The notes: generated by a model from the letters alone, not told the origin. DNA of 64,000 bases from Mycobacterium sp. 852013-51886_SCH5428379 (GCF_001665575.1 NZ_LZSU01000019.1:124001-188000); one strand, 5' to 3'. Shown: positions 20,301 through 35,572, counted from the first letter of the stretch. Numbers and translations: made by a program.

Positions 20301-20336
20301 GACGCATGCCCCTGGCGACGCAGGACGGGAGGCGCG

Positions 20337-20570
20337 TCAGCTGAACTTGATCTCCAGCGCCACACCGACGATCGCGACGATCCAGATACCGGTCACGAAC
20401 AGCGTCAACCGGTCGAGGTTCTTCTCGACGACCGTGGAGCCGGACAGGCTGGACTGCACACCGCCACCGAACAGCGTGGACAGGCCACCGCCCTTGGCGC
20501 GATGCAGCAGCACCAGGAGCACCACCAGGAAACTGGTGATGATCAACGTGATCTGCAGCGCGAGCATCAT
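20337..20570 (-). CDS. secG: Preprotein translocase subunit SecG
   Basis: 77 residues with two membrane helices (about 4-22 and 52-72) flanking the conserved cytoplasmic loop HRAKGGGLSTLFGGG and SSLSGSTVVEKNLDRLT, the SecG signature. It assists SecYE in protein export. Start at 20570 (MMLALQITLI) is favoured over 20567 by TAGGCT ending 7 nt upstream. The larger open frame continuing upstream runs antisense to nothing but through tpiA out of frame and is not real. Position between ppc and tpiA is the usual mycobacterial order. Confidence 0.95.
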   Translation of the reverse strand: MMLALQITLIITSFLVVLLVLLHRAKGGGLSTLFGGGVQSSLSGSTVVEKNLDRLTLFVTGIWIVAIVGVALEIKFS

Positions 20571-20577
20571 GGCGGAC

Positions 20578-20583
20578 AGCCTA
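20578..20583 (-). promoter_or_regulatory. -10 element of secG (leaderless)
   Basis: TAGGCT on the minus strand ends 7 nt before the secG ATG at 20570. Confidence 0.5.
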
Positions 20584-20601
20584 CAGGCCTGCGACGACCG
20601 C

Positions 20602-21383
20602 TCAGGGCAGGGGCCCGCCGGCTGCGATCGCCGACAGGGTGGCGAACTGCTCCCCGTCCAGCGAGGCACCGCCGACCAACGCGCCGTCGACATCCTCCTG
20701 CGCGACGATCTCGCCGACGTTCTTGGCGTTGACCGAACCGCCGTAGAGCACCCGCACCCCCGCCGCGATCTGCGGCGACGCCAGCTCACCCAGCAGCGCC
20801 CGCAGCGCCTTGCAGACCTCCTGCGCGTCGCCCGCACTGGCCACGCGGCCGGTGCCGATCGCCCAGACCGGTTCGTACGCGACGACGGTCTGACCGATCT
20901 GCTCGGCTGTCAGGCCGGCCAGCGATCCGCGCAGCTGTTCCACACAGTGTTCGACGTGGTTGCCGGCCTCGCGCACCTCGAGGTGCTCGCCCATGCAGAC
21001 GATCGGGGTGATGCCGTGCCGCAGCGCCGCTGCGGCCTTGGCGGCGACGAGCGCGTCGTCCTCGTGGTGGTAGGTCCGACGCTCGGAATGTCCGACCACG
21101 GCGAAGGAGCAGCCCAGCTTGGCCAGGAACGCGCCGCTGACCTCGCCGGTGTAGGCGCCGGAATCGTGCTGGCTGATGTCCTGCGCACCGTAGGTCAGCT
21201 TCAGTCGGTCGCCGTCGACCAGGGTCTGCACGCTTCGCAGATCCGTGAACGGCGGGATCACCGTGACGTCGACCTTGTCGAAGTACTTCTCGGGCAGCGA
21301 GAAGGCGATCTTCTGCACCAGGGCGATGGCCTCGAAATGGTTGAGGTTCATCTTCCAGTTGCCCGCGATAAGCGGCTTACGGC

Positions 21384-21387
<4 letters not shown>
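20602..21387 (-). CDS. tpiA: Triosephosphate isomerase
   Basis: 261 residues. The N-terminal GNWKMN lysine motif, GHSERR (catalytic His) and [11 protein letters not shown] (catalytic Glu) are intact. It interconverts DHAP and glyceraldehyde-3-phosphate. The GTG start at 21387 overlaps the pgk stop as GTGA, so gap-pgk-tpiA form a translationally linked glycolytic operon. Confidence 0.97.
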
Positions 21388-22616
<1,229 letters not shown>

Positions 22617-22621
22617 CGCGC

Positions 22622-23671
<1,050 letters not shown>

Positions 23672-23687
23672 TTACTCGCCGTCCAGC

Positions 23688-24386
23688 CTAGTGGGTGGCC
23701 AGGCTCTGGTCGGCGTAGGGATTGCCCAGCCACCGGCGGCGGATCTGCTGCAGCGTGCCGTCGTCCTCGAGTTCGGCCTGGGCGACGGTGATGCGGCTGA
23801 GCAGCTGGGTGTCGCCGACGGCGACGGCGATCGCGATGTGCTCGGTGGACAGGCCCTGCTGTACGACGTCGACGGTGGTCATCGGCTTGACCACTTCGGC
23901 CAGCACGGGGCTCAGCGCGATGAACGCGTCACAGTCACCGACCCATTCGCCCGGACGGTCGTAGCGCCGGACGGCACCCGCCTTGCCGTCGGCGACGAGC
24001 TGGTCGGCGACGATCCCGGCGCTGCTGCCGCGACACACCCCGACGGTCAGCCCCTCGAGGTCGTCGACGGAGCGGACCTCGGGCTGCCGGGCGGTGTCGA
24101 CGGCCAGCGCCTGTCCGCTGATCAGGTACGGCGGGACGAACGCCGCCATCTGCTCGCGTTCGGGGGTGACGGTGATGCCGGCGGCCACGCAGTCGTAGAC
24201 CGTGCCGAGCCGGGCGAGCACCGCGTCGAAGTCGCCCTCGCACGCGACGAACTCCACCGTCTCGGAGAGACGCTCGGCGATCGCGGTCATCAGGTCGATG
24301 TCGAGCCCGGCTGGCGCGTCCCCGTCACCCGACATGCTGCTGAACGGAGGGTCGGGCACGACGACACCGACCCGGAGAGTGCCCAT
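23688..24386 (-). CDS. Amino-acid-type solute-binding protein (SBP_bac_3), no signal peptide
   Basis: 232 residues of the periplasmic amino-acid-binding fold: LRVGVVVPDPPFSS at the very N-terminus, GLDIDLMTAIAERL, DCVAAGITVTPEREQ, and a C-terminal DGTLQQIRRRWLG as in GlnH-like proteins. The fold begins at residue 3, leaving no room for a signal peptide or lipobox. ATG at 24386 is set by TACCGT ending 7 nt upstream; a GTG at 24395 would lie within that element. There are no permease or ATPase genes nearby. A cytoplasmic amino-acid sensor is possible; the role is unknown. Confidence 0.85.
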   Translation of the reverse strand: MGTLRVGVVVPDPPFSSMSGDGDAPAGLDIDLMTAIAERLSETVEFVACEGDFDAVLARLGTVYDCVAAGITVTPEREQMAAFVPPYLISGQALAVDTARQPEVRSVDDLEGLTVGVCRGSSAGIVADQLVADGKAGAVRRYDRPGEWVGDCDAFIALSPVLAEVVKPMTTVDVVQQGLSTEHIAIAVAVGDTQLLSRITVAQAELEDDGTLQQIRRRWLGNPYADQSLATH

Positions 24387-24393
24387 GCGTTCC

Positions 24394-24399
24394 ACGGTA
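24394..24399 (-). promoter_or_regulatory. -10 element of solute-binding protein gene (leaderless)
   Basis: TACCGT on the minus strand ends 7 nt before the ATG at 24386. Confidence 0.5.
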
Positions 24400-24409
24400 G
24401 CCGGGTTAC

Positions 24410-25129
24410 ATGGGAACGATGCACGATGCCGTCGGTCCCCATCCGCAATATGACACCTTCGCCGACGACTTCCTCGACCACGCCCGCGGCGGCCTCTACA
24501 ACGCGCATTACGACAGACCGGCGTGTCTCGCGCTGCTCGGCGATGTCGCGGGGCGGACGGTTCTGGACGCCGCCTGCGGGCCGGGGCTCTACGCCGAGGA
24601 ACTCAGCGCCGCCGGCGCCCACGTGATCGGGTTCGATCAGAGTCCCCGGATGACTGAATTGGCCCGGCTACGAGCACCATCGGGCCACTTCCGCACTCAC
24701 GATCTCGCCGATCCACTGACGTGGCTCGCCGACGAGTCGGTCGATCTCGCCCTGCTCGCTCTGGCCCTGGAGTACGTCGACGACAGAGTCCGGGCGCTTC
24801 GGGAACTGCGCCGGGTGATTCGTCCTGATGGCGCCTTGGTGCTGTCGCGAATGCACCCTACCGGCGACTGGCTCCGCCACGGCGGCAATTACTTCGCGGC
24901 ACGGGTGATCGAGGAGACGTGGAGCCGCGGCTGGCGAGTTCGTTACTGGCTGACGCCACTCGAGCAGACCTGCGAAGAGCTCAGATCCGCCGGCTTTCTG
25001 ATCGAAAGACTCACCGAACCGCGCCCCACCGCCGCGGCCGAAGACATCGACCGCGAGGCGTACGAGCGGCTGTCACGCGAACCGACCGGTTTCCTCGCCA
25101 TTCGCGCGGTCCCCGATCCAAGAGGGTGA
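24410..25129 (+). CDS. Class I SAM-dependent methyltransferase
   Basis: 239 residues. SAM-binding motif I VLDAACGPGLYAEEL is at about 48-62, followed by VIGFDQSPRM (motif II) and a post-motif DLALLALALEYVDD; the layout is that of Methyltransf_11 proteins. The substrate is not evident. ATG at 24410 or 24419 are both possible; neither has a clear ribosome site. It is divergent from the solute-binding protein gene with under 35 bp between starts and converges on whiA with 6 nt between stops. Confidence 0.85.
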   Translation: MGTMHDAVGPHPQYDTFADDFLDHARGGLYNAHYDRPACLALLGDVAGRTVLDAACGPGLYAEELSAAGAHVIGFDQSPRMTELARLRAPSGHFRTHDLADPLTWLADESVDLALLALALEYVDDRVRALRELRRVIRPDGALVLSRMHPTGDWLRHGGNYFAARVIEETWSRGWRVRYWLTPLEQTCEELRSAGFLIERLTEPRPTAAAEDIDREAYERLSREPTGFLAIRAVPDPRG

Positions 25130-25135
25130 ACGCAC

Positions 25136-26119
25136 TCAGGCGTCCTCGAGGAGATCCGGCGTGACGGCCGATTCGGTGTCCGGGATGCCGTCCTGTTTGG
25201 CCTTGCGGTCAGCCATCGACAGCAGCCGCCGGATGCGCCCTGCCACGGCGTCTTTCGTCATCGGCGGATCGGCGAGCCGACCCAGCTCCTCCAGCGACGC
25301 CTGGCGGTGCTCCACACGCAGCTTGCCCGCCGTGGCCAGATGATCGGGCACGGTGTCGCCGAGGATCGCCAGCGCCCGCTCCACCCGCGCCGCCGCCGCC
25401 ACGGCCGCCCGCGCCGACCGGCGCAGATTCGCGTCGTCGAAGTTGGCCAGCCGGTTGGCCGTCGCGCGGACCTCGCGGCGCATCCGCCGCTCCTCCCACG
25501 TCAGCCGGGTGTCCTGAGCGCCCATCCGGGTCAGCAGCGCGCCGATCGCCTCGCCGTCGCGCACCACCACGCGATCGCTGCCCCGCACCTCGCGGGCCTT
25601 CGCGCTGACCCCGAGCCGCCGCGCCGCGCCCACGAGCGCCAGCGCGGCCTCCGGACCGGGGCAGCTGACCTCCAGCGCCGACGACCGGCCCGGTTCGGTC
25701 AGCGAGCCGTGCGCGAGGAACGCGCCGCGCCAGGCCGCCTCCGCGTCGCCGACGCTGCCGCCGACCACCTGGGCGGGCAGACCGCGCACCGGCCGGCCTC
25801 GCATGTCGAGCAGTCCCGTTTGCCTCGCCAAGGCTTCTCCGTCTTTGGCGACCCGCACCACATATCGGGTGCCCTTGCGAATACCGCTGGCGGACAACAT
25901 GTGTACGACCGCCTGGTAACCGTAGAGGTCGTAGATGTCCTTCTTCAGCCGGCGGGCGATGTTGCCGAGGTCGACTTCCGCCTCGACCACCACCCGGCCC
26001 GACACGATGTGCAGACCGCCCGCGAACCGCAGCAGCGAGGCGACCTCGGCGCGACGGGCGCTGACCGAGTTGACCACCAACCGGCTCAGCTCGTCCTTCA
26101 CCTCGGCTGTCATCGCCAC
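25136..26119 (-). CDS. whiA: WhiA sporulation/cell-division regulator
   Basis: 327 residues, the same length as M. tuberculosis WhiA. It combines an N-terminal LAGLIDADG-homing-endonuclease-like fold ([22 protein letters not shown]) with a C-terminal helix-turn-helix ([30 protein letters not shown]). In streptomycetes it acts with WhiB on division genes. GTG at 26119 ([11 protein letters not shown]) matches the family start and overlaps the yvcK stop by 10 nt. It ends the conserved uvrC-rapZ-yvcK-whiA operon. Confidence 0.96.
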   Translation of the reverse strand: MAMTAEVKDELSRLVVNSVSARRAEVASLLRFAGGLHIVSGRVVVEAEVDLGNIARRLKKDIYDLYGYQAVVHMLSASGIRKGTRYVVRVAKDGEALARQTGLLDMRGRPVRGLPAQVVGGSVGDAEAAWRGAFLAHGSLTEPGRSSALEVSCPGPEAALALVGAARRLGVSAKAREVRGSDRVVVRDGEAIGALLTRMGAQDTRLTWEERRMRREVRATANRLANFDDANLRRSARAAVAAAARVERALAILGDTVPDHLATAGKLRVEHRQASLEELGRLADPPMTKDAVAGRIRRLLSMADRKAKQDGIPDTESAVTPDLLEDA

Positions 26120-27132
26120 GGGTCGTCACCTCTCGATTGGTTCAGTGTCGGTGCGGGTGCTGCCGGCGCCTGGACCGGGTCTGCGGCCTGCCCGCGGAGC
26201 CGCACCCCTTCCAAGGTCGCGGCCAGCTTCGCCGGGTCATGTAAAGGTGTACCAGGTCGGGACACGTCGGCGAACTCGACTCGGGCACCCAGGATGGTCG
26301 CCGTCCGGCTCAGCTGCTCGCGTTCCCGGTCGCTGGGCACGTGGCCCGCGTCGACGACGATCTCGTCGATGGTGAACTCGGGGGCGTGCTGCGCCAGCAC
26401 GTGGATGTGCCGCTCGGCGGAGAACCCCGCGGTCTCCCCCGGCTCCGCAGCCAGATTCAGCACCAGCGCACGCCGCGCCGTCGTGGAACGCAGCGCCGCC
26501 GCCAACTCCGGAACCAGCACGTGCGGGATGACGCTGGTGAACCAGGACCCGGGCCCGAGCACCACCAGATCCGCCGCCATGATCGCGTCGACGGCCTGCC
26601 GGGTGGCGGGCGGATCGCCGGGCAGCAGCCGCACCCGCCGGACCTTGCCGACGGTCGTCGCGATCGCCACCTGGCCGCGGATCACCCGGCTCATCCGCGG
26701 ATCCGCCTCCAGGCCGGCCACGTCGGCCTCGATCTGCAGCGCGATCGGGCACATCGGCAGCACCCGGCCCTTCACCCCGAGCATGCGGCCCAACTCGTCG
26801 AGGGCGGCCACCGGATCGGCCAGCACCTCCGACAGTCCGGCCAGCATCAGGTTGCCGATCGGATGCCCCGCCAGCGCCCCGCTGCCCCCGAACCGGTGCT
26901 GGATGATCGTCGCCCACAACCGGCCGTGCGGGCTGTCGGATGCCAACGCCGCCAACGCCATCCGCAGATCACCCGGCGGCACCACGTCGAGTTCGGAGCG
27001 CAACCGGCCCGAGGAGCCTCCGTCGTCGGCGACCGTGACGACGGCCGTCACATGCGGGCTCAGGCGCCGGGCCGCGGACAGTGTGGCGTAGAGCCCGTGT
27101 CCACCGCCGAGCGCGACGATGCGGGCACTCAT
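26110..27132 (-). CDS. yvcK: YvcK/CuvA family gluconeogenesis and cell-wall factor
   Basis: 340 residues of the CofD-like fold: [16 protein letters not shown] at the N-terminus, [23 protein letters not shown] and [15 protein letters not shown]. Homologues bind UDP-sugars and are needed for peptidoglycan/gluconeogenic balance; the mycobacterial one (CuvA) affects growth pole cell-wall synthesis. It overlaps rapZ by a 4-bp stop/start junction upstream and whiA downstream, which indicates one transcript. Confidence 0.95.
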   Translation of the reverse strand: MSARIVALGGGHGLYATLSAARRLSPHVTAVVTVADDGGSSGRLRSELDVVPPGDLRMALAALASDSPHGRLWATIIQHRFGGSGALAGHPIGNLMLAGLSEVLADPVAALDELGRMLGVKGRVLPMCPIALQIEADVAGLEADPRMSRVIRGQVAIATTVGKVRRVRLLPGDPPATRQAVDAIMAADLVVLGPGSWFTSVIPHVLVPELAAALRSTTARRALVLNLAAEPGETAGFSAERHIHVLAQHAPEFTIDEIVVDAGHVPSDREREQLSRTATILGARVEFADVSRPGTPLHDPAKLAATLEGVRLRGQAADPVQAPAAPAPTLNQSRGDDPWR

Positions 27133-28037
27133 TCGCGACCCAGATCCCGGTGCAGCACCCGCACCGTGAGGTCGTCACCGCCTTGCAGTCGGCCGGCGAG
27201 AGCCTCGGCCATCGCGACGCTGCGGTGCTTACCGCCGGTGCAGCCGATCGCGACGGTCATGTAGCGCTTGCCCTCCCGCCGGTATCCGTCGATGACCACG
27301 TCGAGCAGCCGGTGGTAGGTGTCGAGGAACTCCACAGCGCCGGGCTGTCCCAGCACGTAGTCGCGGACACCGGGGTGCTGACCGGTGTGCCTGCGCAACT
27401 CGTCCACCCAGTGCGGATTCGGCAGGAACCGGACGTCCATCACGGTGTCGGCGTCCATCGGCAGTCCGTACTTGTAGCCGAAGGACTCCACGGTCACGTT
27501 GGTGTGCGCGACGGTCTCCTCGCCGAACGCGCGCTCGATGCTCTCGCGCAGGGCGGGCACCGACAGCGACGACGTGTCGATCACCAGATCGGCCGATGCC
27601 CGGACCGGCGACAGCAACGCGCGCTCCCGCGCGATGCCCTCGGCGAGGGTCTGACCACCCTGCAGCGGATGGCTGCGCCGGTTCTGTTCGTACCGGCGCA
27701 CCAGGATGTCGTCGCTGGCCTCGAGGAACAGCACGCGCGGGGTGATGCCGCGCAGCGCGAGGTCGCTGCGCACCCAGTCCAGGTCGCCGGTGAACCCGCG
27801 GGACCGGACGTCCATCACGACCGCGAGCTGGGTGATCCGCGATCCGGCGGCCAGGCCGAGCTCCACCATGCGGGCGATCAGTTCGGGCGGCAGGTTGTCG
27901 GCGACATACCAGCCGAGATCCTCGAGGACCTTCGCCGCGGTACCGCGACCCGCCCCCGACAGTCCCGTCACCAGCACGACATCGATGCCCCCTTCCCCCT
28001 GGTGATCGATGTCGCCGGCCTGCACCTGCTCACTCAT
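27129..28037 (-). CDS. rapZ: RapZ-family nucleotide-binding protein
   Basis: 302 residues. Walker [15 protein letters not shown] near residue 20, the DNLPP motif, and the C-terminal [19 protein letters not shown] ligand-binding motif are present. The E. coli homologue controls GlmS via small RNAs; actinobacterial versions hydrolyse nucleotides and their regulatory role is less clear. ATG at 28037 overlaps the uvrC stop by 8 nt and gives the family N-terminus; an open extension to 28088 lies inside uvrC. Confidence 0.94.
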   Translation of the reverse strand: MSEQVQAGDIDHQGEGGIDVVLVTGLSGAGRGTAAKVLEDLGWYVADNLPPELIARMVELGLAAGSRITQLAVVMDVRSRGFTGDLDWVRSDLALRGITPRVLFLEASDDILVRRYEQNRRSHPLQGGQTLAEGIARERALLSPVRASADLVIDTSSLSVPALRESIERAFGEETVAHTNVTVESFGYKYGLPMDADTVMDVRFLPNPHWVDELRRHTGQHPGVRDYVLGQPGAVEFLDTYHRLLDVVIDGYRREGKRYMTVAIGCTGGKHRSVAMAEALAGRLQGGDDLTVRVLHRDLGRE

Positions 28038-30075
28038 TCGTCGTCTCTGCCATTTCGATATCCACCCCGGAGGCCTGTACTGAATCATCGCCGATAACCG
28101 GCTTGGGCGCGTCCGATTCGGCGCCCAGGGCCTCCAGCACCGCCCGGGCCGTGGCCACCCCGATCCCCGGCACCGCGGTGATGTCCTCGACGCTGGCCTC
28201 CTTCAGACGCGCCACCGAACCGAAATGGGTGACCAGGGCCTTGCGCCGGTGTTCCCCGAGCCCGCGCACCGAATCCAGCGCCGAGGCCGTCATCCGCTTG
28301 GACCGCTTACTGCGGTGGTAGGCGATCGCGAACCGGTGCGCCTCGTCGCGGACCCGCTGCAGCAGATAGAGACCCTCGCTGTTGCGCGGCAAAATTACGG
28401 GATCCGGCCCCAGATCTGACCCTGATGGCACCCACACCTCCTCGAGGCGTTTGGCCAGCCCGATCACCGCCACGTCGCTGATGCCCAGGTCGTCGAGCAC
28501 CGCCTGCGCGGCGTTCACCTGCGGTGCGCCGCCGTCGACGACGAACAGGTTCGGCGGATAGGCGAACTTGCGCGACCGGCCCTCCGGTGACAGCTCCGTC
28601 GGATGCTGGGTGTCGTGCAGGTGGCGGTAGAAGCGGCGCCGGGTCACCTCGGCGATGGAGGCGACGTCGTCGGACCGGCCGTCGCCGGCGGCCTCTCGGA
28701 TTGCGTAATGGCGGTAGTCGGATTTGCGGGGCAGCCCGTCCTCGAACACCACCAGCGACGCGACCACGTCGGTGCCCTGGACGTGGCTGATGTCGACGCA
28801 CTCGATGCGCAGCGGCGCGTCGGCCAACCCGAGCGCGTCCTGAATGCTCTGCAGCGCAGCGGTTCTCGCGGTGAAGTCACCGGCCCGCTTGAGTTTGTGC
28901 TGGGCCAGCGCGTCCTGGGCGTTGCGTCTGACGGTCTCGGCCAGCGCCTTCTTGTCGCCGCGCTGCGCCACCCGCAGCGCCACCCGGGAGCCGCGCAGCG
29001 TGCTCAGCCACGTCGTCAGCTCGTCGGCGTTGTCGGGTAGACACGGCACCAGCACCTGACGCGGCACCGGATTGGTCGCCTCGTCCCCGTCGACGGCGCC
29101 CCCGCCGTCGCCGGCGCCCGCGAGCTCGGCCTGCTCACCGTAGAACTGGGTGAGGAACTGTTCGACCAGCTGACCCTCGCCGGAGTCCCCGGGCTCTCCC
29201 GACTTCTCGACGATCCAGCCGCGTTGGCCGCGCACCCGGCCACCGCGCACGTGGAACACCTGCACGGCGGCCTCGAGATCGTCGGCGGCGAAGGCCACCA
29301 CGTCGGCGTCGGTACCGTCGCCGAACACCACGGCCTGCTTCTCCAGCGCACGCTTGAGCGCGCCGATGTCGTCGCGCAGCCGCGCGGCCCGCTCGAAGTC
29401 GAGCTGTTCGGCCGCCTCGGTCATCTGCTGTTCCAGGTCGCGGGCCAGGCGGTCGGTCTTACCCGCGAGGAAGTCGCAGAAATCCAAGACGATCTTGCGG
29501 TGTTCCTCGGCGGTGACGCGTCCGACGCACGGCGCCGAGCACTTGTCGATGTAGCCGAGCAGGCAGGGCCGCTCGATCTGGCTGTGCCGCTTGAAGACTC
29601 CGTTCGAGCACGTGCGGGCCGGAAACACCCGGGTGAGCAGGTCGACGGTCTCGCGGATCGCCCAGGCGTGTGAGTAGGGGCCGAAGTAGCGGACACCCTT
29701 CTTGCGTGGGCCGCGGTACACCTTCAGCCGCGGGTACTCCTCGTTGAGGGTGACCGCCAGCACCGGATACGACTTGTCGTCGCGGTAGCGGATGTTGAAG
29801 CGCGGATCGAATTCCTTGATCCAGTTGTACTCGAGCTGCAGCGCCTCGACCTCGGTGTTGACGACGGTCCACTCGACGCTGCCCGCGGTCATCACCATCT
29901 GGCGGGTGCGGGGTGCCAGCCCGGAGATGTCGGCGAAGTAGGAGTTCAGTCTGCTGCGCAGGCTCTTGGCCTTGCCCACGTAGATGACCCGGCCGTGCGG
30001 ATCGCGGAACCGGTAGACCCCCGGCTGCACCGGTATGGACCCGGGCGCGGGGCGGTATGTCGCGGGATCGGGCAC
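28030..30075 (-). CDS. uvrC: UvrABC excinuclease subunit C
   Basis: 681 residues. The N-terminal GIY-YIG nuclease ([26 protein letters not shown]), the UVR helix-hairpin ([23 protein letters not shown]), the RNase H-like 5' nuclease ([24 protein letters not shown]) and the C-terminal (HhH)2 domain ([16 protein letters not shown]) appear in order. It cuts on both sides of lesions in nucleotide excision repair. GTG at 30075 ([13 protein letters not shown]) matches mycobacterial UvrC and has TAACCT 7 nt upstream; the open frame continues to 31983 antisense to ggt but is not coding. First gene of uvrC-rapZ-yvcK-whiA. Confidence 0.96.
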   Translation of the reverse strand: MPDPATYRPAPGSIPVQPGVYRFRDPHGRVIYVGKAKSLRSRLNSYFADISGLAPRTRQMVMTAGSVEWTVVNTEVEALQLEYNWIKEFDPRFNIRYRDDKSYPVLAVTLNEEYPRLKVYRGPRKKGVRYFGPYSHAWAIRETVDLLTRVFPARTCSNGVFKRHSQIERPCLLGYIDKCSAPCVGRVTAEEHRKIVLDFCDFLAGKTDRLARDLEQQMTEAAEQLDFERAARLRDDIGALKRALEKQAVVFGDGTDADVVAFAADDLEAAVQVFHVRGGRVRGQRGWIVEKSGEPGDSGEGQLVEQFLTQFYGEQAELAGAGDGGGAVDGDEATNPVPRQVLVPCLPDNADELTTWLSTLRGSRVALRVAQRGDKKALAETVRRNAQDALAQHKLKRAGDFTARTAALQSIQDALGLADAPLRIECVDISHVQGTDVVASLVVFEDGLPRKSDYRHYAIREAAGDGRSDDVASIAEVTRRRFYRHLHDTQHPTELSPEGRSRKFAYPPNLFVVDGGAPQVNAAQAVLDDLGISDVAVIGLAKRLEEVWVPSGSDLGPDPVILPRNSEGLYLLQRVRDEAHRFAIAYHRSKRSKRMTASALDSVRGLGEHRRKALVTHFGSVARLKEASVEDITAVPGIGVATARAVLEALGAESDAPKPVIGDDSVQASGVDIEMAETTNE

Positions 30076-30082
30076 GTGGACA

Positions 30083-30088
30083 AGGTTA
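30083..30088 (-). promoter_or_regulatory. -10 element of uvrC operon (leaderless)
   Basis: TAACCT on the minus strand ends 7 nt before the uvrC GTG, supporting that start. Confidence 0.5.
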
Positions 30089-30135
30089 CTGTTCAATACC
30101 GACGGGAGTTCCGGACAGGTCGCGGGGCCCTCAGC

Positions 30136-30141
30136 TACCTT
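30136..30141 (+). promoter_or_regulatory. -10 element of ggt (leaderless)
   Basis: TACCTT ends 6 nt before the GTG at 30148 and faces the divergent uvrC promoter about 50 bp away. Confidence 0.5.
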
Positions 30142-30147
30142 CGAGAG

Positions 30148-32112
30148 GTGCGGAATACGGTGCCGACCCGGAAGGTCACCGCTGCGCTCGCGACTCTGAC
30201 GCTGCTCGTGGCGGGCTGCGCGGCGAACGAGCGACGGTCCGCGCCGCCCGATCCGCCCTGCGAGATCGTGTCCAACGGCACACCGACCCCCAAGACGTCG
30301 ACCGCTCGCGCCGGGGGCAGCCTGGCCGAGAATCCGGAGATCACCACCGGCTACCGCAAGGACATGACACCGGTGCGGACCGCGCGGTACTCGGTCGCAA
30401 CCGCGAATCCGCTGGCGAGTCAGGCCGCCTGCCGGGTGTTGCGCGACGGCGGCACCGCGGCAGACGCCCTGGTCACCGCACAGGCCATGCTGGGCCTGGT
30501 CGAACCTCAGTCCTCGGGCATCGGCGGAGGCGGGTTCCTGCTCTACTTCGACGCCGCCTCCGGCGCCGTGCAGGCCTACGACGGGCGAGAGACCGCGCCG
30601 GCCGCCGCCACGGAGAACTATCTGCGCTGGATCAGCGACACCGACCGCACCGCGCCCAAACCCGACGCGCGGGCCTCCGGCCGGTCGATCGGCGTTCCCG
30701 GCATCGTGCGCATGCTGGCCGACGTGCACGCCGCCCACGGCAAGACGGCGTGGCGGGAGCTGTTCGGCCCGGCGGTCCGGCTCGCCGACGACGGTTTCGA
30801 CATCAGCCCCCGACTCGCCGCCGCCATCGCCGACAGCCGCGACGAACTGCGTGTCGACCGGGCGGCCGCCGCCTACTTCCTCAACGCCGACGGCGGTGCG
30901 AAGACCCCGGGCAGCCGGGTGACGAACCCGGCGTACGCGAAGACGCTGGGCGCCATCGCCACCGACGGACCCGACGCCTTCTACACCGGGCCGATCGCCG
31001 ATTCGATCGTCGAGGCCGTCGCCGATGCGTCCGGCGGCCGCACGCCCGGCGCGATGACGCTCGAGGATCTCGCCGGTTACACCGCCAAGGTCCGCACTCC
31101 GCTGTGCCGCCCGTACCGCGGTAAGGACGTCTGCGGGATGCCGCCGCCGTCGTCGGGCGGGATCGCCGTGCTGGCCACGCTCGGGATGATCGAACGCTTC
31201 GACATGGGTGAGCACCGGCCGACCGACATCGACCTCAACGGCGGCCATCCCGCGGTGCTGGGTGTACATCTGATCTCCGAGGCCGAACGCCTCGCCTACG
31301 CCGACCGCGACCGGTATGTGGCCGACACCGATTTCGTCGAACTGCCCGGCGGCAATCCCGATGCGCTGCTGAACAGCCAGTACCTCGCCGGCCGGTCGGC
31401 GCTGATCAATCCGCAGCGCAGTATGGGCACCGCCCGGCCCGGCGAGTTCGGGCCGCCGGCCGCGCCGGTCCCTCAACCCCCCGAGCACGGCACCAGCCAG
31501 GTCAGCATCGTCGACTCGTACGGCAATGCCGCCTCGCTGACCACCACCGTCGAATCGGCGTTCGGCTCGTTCCACATGGTCGACGGTTTCCTGCTCAACA
31601 ACCAGCTCACCGATTTCTCCGCCGAACCCGTCGGGCCGGACCAGGTCCCGGTGGCCAACCGGCTGCAGCCGGGAAAGCGGCCGCGCAGCACCATGTCCCC
31701 CATGCTGGTGTTCGACCCGGCGCCCCCGGGCCCACCCGGGACGCGCGGTCCGCTGTACGCGGTGCTCGGATCGCCCGGCGGTTCGGTGATCATCCAGTTC
31801 GTCGTGAAAACGGCGGTGGGACTGCTGGATTGGGGTCTGGATCCCCAGCAGGCCGTGGGTATGGTCGATTTCGGCGCCGCCAACACTCCGGAGACCAACG
31901 TCGGCGGCGAGCACCCGGACGTCGACATCAGCGATGACGGCGATCACGATCCCCTGATCACGGGTCTGCGCAGACTCGGCCACGTCGTCGACTTCGCCGA
32001 CCAGTCCAGCGGACTGTCCGCGATCGTCCGCGAACAGGACGGCTGGATCGGGGGCGCCGACCCCCGGCGTGAGGGCATGGTGATGGGCGACCCCCGGCAG
32101 GCGGGTGCGTGA
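30148..32112 (+). CDS. ggt: Gamma-glutamyltransferase, lipoprotein
   Basis: 654 residues. A lipoprotein signal (LTLLVAGC, Cys24) is followed by the large subunit ([30 protein letters not shown]) and, after the autoprocessing site, the small subunit beginning at the nucleophile Thr in [23 protein letters not shown] and LGSPGGS complete the active site. It hydrolyses or transpeptidates glutathione-like gamma-glutamyl bonds outside the membrane. GTG at 30148 is favoured by the -10 element 6 nt upstream; GTG at 30160 is an alternative. Its stop overlaps the GNAT start by GTGA. Confidence 0.94.
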   Translation: MRNTVPTRKVTAALATLTLLVAGCAANERRSAPPDPPCEIVSNGTPTPKTSTARAGGSLAENPEITTGYRKDMTPVRTARYSVATANPLASQAACRVLRDGGTAADALVTAQAMLGLVEPQSSGIGGGGFLLYFDAASGAVQAYDGRETAPAAATENYLRWISDTDRTAPKPDARASGRSIGVPGIVRMLADVHAAHGKTAWRELFGPAVRLADDGFDISPRLAAAIADSRDELRVDRAAAAYFLNADGGAKTPGSRVTNPAYAKTLGAIATDGPDAFYTGPIADSIVEAVADASGGRTPGAMTLEDLAGYTAKVRTPLCRPYRGKDVCGMPPPSSGGIAVLATLGMIERFDMGEHRPTDIDLNGGHPAVLGVHLISEAERLAYADRDRYVADTDFVELPGGNPDALLNSQYLAGRSALINPQRSMGTARPGEFGPPAAPVPQPPEHGTSQVSIVDSYGNAASLTTTVESAFGSFHMVDGFLLNNQLTDFSAEPVGPDQVPVANRLQPGKRPRSTMSPMLVFDPAPPGPPGTRGPLYAVLGSPGGSVIIQFVVKTAVGLLDWGLDPQQAVGMVDFGAANTPETNVGGEHPDVDISDDGDHDPLITGLRRLGHVVDFADQSSGLSAIVREQDGWIGGADPRREGMVMGDPRQAGA

Positions 32113-32558
32113 CGGTCACCCGGGTGGCGCGGCTGACCGAGGCGGACTGGCAGGTGTTCGCCGTCATCCGACTGCAGGCGCTGACCGATTCGCTCGGCCC
32201 GACCGATCCGCAGTACCGCCGGGAGGCGTCGTTCACCGCCGCCCAGTGGCGACGGCGGCTGCGCGACCACGTCGCGTTCACCGTGCTGGTCGACGAACGG
32301 CCGATGGGACTGATCAGCGCGCAGCACCAGTCGGTGGATTCGGTGTATCTGTACTCGCTGTGGCTGGCACCCGAGGCCCGCGGCCTCGGGCTGGCCGGCG
32401 ATCTGCTCGACGCGGCGGTGCAGTGGGCGCGCAGCAAGCACGTGCACACCGTGACGCTGCGGGTGGCGCCGGACAACGACGTGGCGCGCGGAATCTACGA
32501 GAAGGCGGGGTTCAGGGTCGCGGCCGCGACCGTCGGACCGCGCCGCGAACTGGCGATG

Positions 32559-32573
<15 letters not shown>
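32109..32573 (+). CDS. GNAT family N-acetyltransferase
   Basis: 154 residues with the GNAT acetyl-CoA motif A as [24 protein letters not shown] (the Q/RxxGxG loop is RGLGLA) and the C-terminal [17 protein letters not shown] typical of the fold. Substrate unknown. The GTG start overlaps the ggt stop, so they are co-translated. It converges on the PH-domain gene with a 15-nt overlap of coding ends. Confidence 0.9.
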
Positions 32574-34812
<2,239 letters not shown>

Positions 34813-34872
34813 TGTCTGCCACCCTTGCTCAGGAGTACTCGCCTCCCAGTATGAACCAACGGAAAACGACGA

Positions 34873-35505
34873 TTATTGCGCGCCGCCACCGGCCGGCCTG
34901 CTCATCAACCGTTCGACGTACTTGGCGATCACGTCGACCTCCAGATTGACCGGGGTGCCGACCGGGGCCGAGCCCAGGGTGGTCAGGCCCAGCGTGGTGG
35001 GGATCAGCGATACCTCGAACCAGTCGGAATCCGCTGTGCCAGCGACAGAAGACACGGAAGAGACCGTCAGCGACACCCCGTCGACGGTGATGGAACCCTT
35101 CTCCACCACGTAACGCGAAAGCTCCGGCGGCAGGGCGATCCGCACCACTTCCCAGTGTTCGGAGGGTGTGCGCGCAATCACATGACCGGTGCCGTCGACG
35201 TGGCCCTGGACGATGTGTCCACCGAGGCGGCTGTTGACCGCGGCGGCGCGCTCGAGGTTGACGTGACTGCCCACTCCTACCGCGCCCAGACTGGACCGGT
35301 CGAGGGTCTCGCCCATCACGTCGGCACTGAACACCCCGTCGGGCAGCACCTCGACAACCGTCAGACAGACGCCGTTGACCGCGATGGAGTCACCGTGCCC
35401 GGCGTCGGCGGTGACCACGGGGCCGCGGATGACCAGGCGCGCGGAGTCGGCCAGATCCTGTTTGCCGACGACCTCGCCGACCTCTTCGACGATTCCGGTG
35501 AACAT
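34873..35505 (-). CDS. ribE: Riboflavin synthase alpha subunit
   Basis: 210 residues with the two tandem lumazine-binding barrels: MFTGIVEEVGEV, GHGDSIAVNGVCLTVVE in the first and HVDGTGHVI, KGSITVDGVSLTVSSV in the second. It dismutates two lumazines to riboflavin. ATG at 35505 is supported by TAGGCT 6 nt upstream; GTG at 35508 would add one residue. It is divergent from lprG with 67 bp between starts. Confidence 0.96.
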   Translation of the reverse strand: MFTGIVEEVGEVVGKQDLADSARLVIRGPVVTADAGHGDSIAVNGVCLTVVEVLPDGVFSADVMGETLDRSSLGAVGVGSHVNLERAAAVNSRLGGHIVQGHVDGTGHVIARTPSEHWEVVRIALPPELSRYVVEKGSITVDGVSLTVSSVSSVAGTADSDWFEVSLIPTTLGLTTLGSAPVGTPVNLEVDVIAKYVERLMSRPAGGGAQ

Positions 35506-35511
35506 CACGTC

Positions 35512-35517
35512 AGCCTA
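35512..35517 (-). promoter_or_regulatory. -10 element of ribE (leaderless)
   Basis: TAGGCT on the minus strand ends 6 nt before the ATG at 35505. Confidence 0.5.
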
Positions 35518-35560
35518 TGCCCGGGCTCGGTGGCACCCCGGAGTGGACGTACAGACCCTC

Positions 35561-35566
35561 TACGAT
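35561..35566 (+). promoter_or_regulatory. -10 element of lprG-P55 (leaderless)
   Basis: TACGAT ends 6 nt before the lprG ATG at 35573. Confidence 0.5.
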
Positions 35567-35572
35567 GCACTC

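Noticed and set aside
28030-31983. Open frame of over 1,300 codons on the minus strand covering uvrC and antisense to ggt
   Set aside because: Only the part from 30075 downward matches UvrC. The rest lies opposite ggt, which has clear motifs and its own promoter; long antisense frames are expected at this GC content.
34813-34872. Possible FMN riboswitch between ribE and ribBA
   Set aside because: The gap is 60 nt, too short, and lacks the conserved RFN elements. None was seen upstream of ribE or ribH either.
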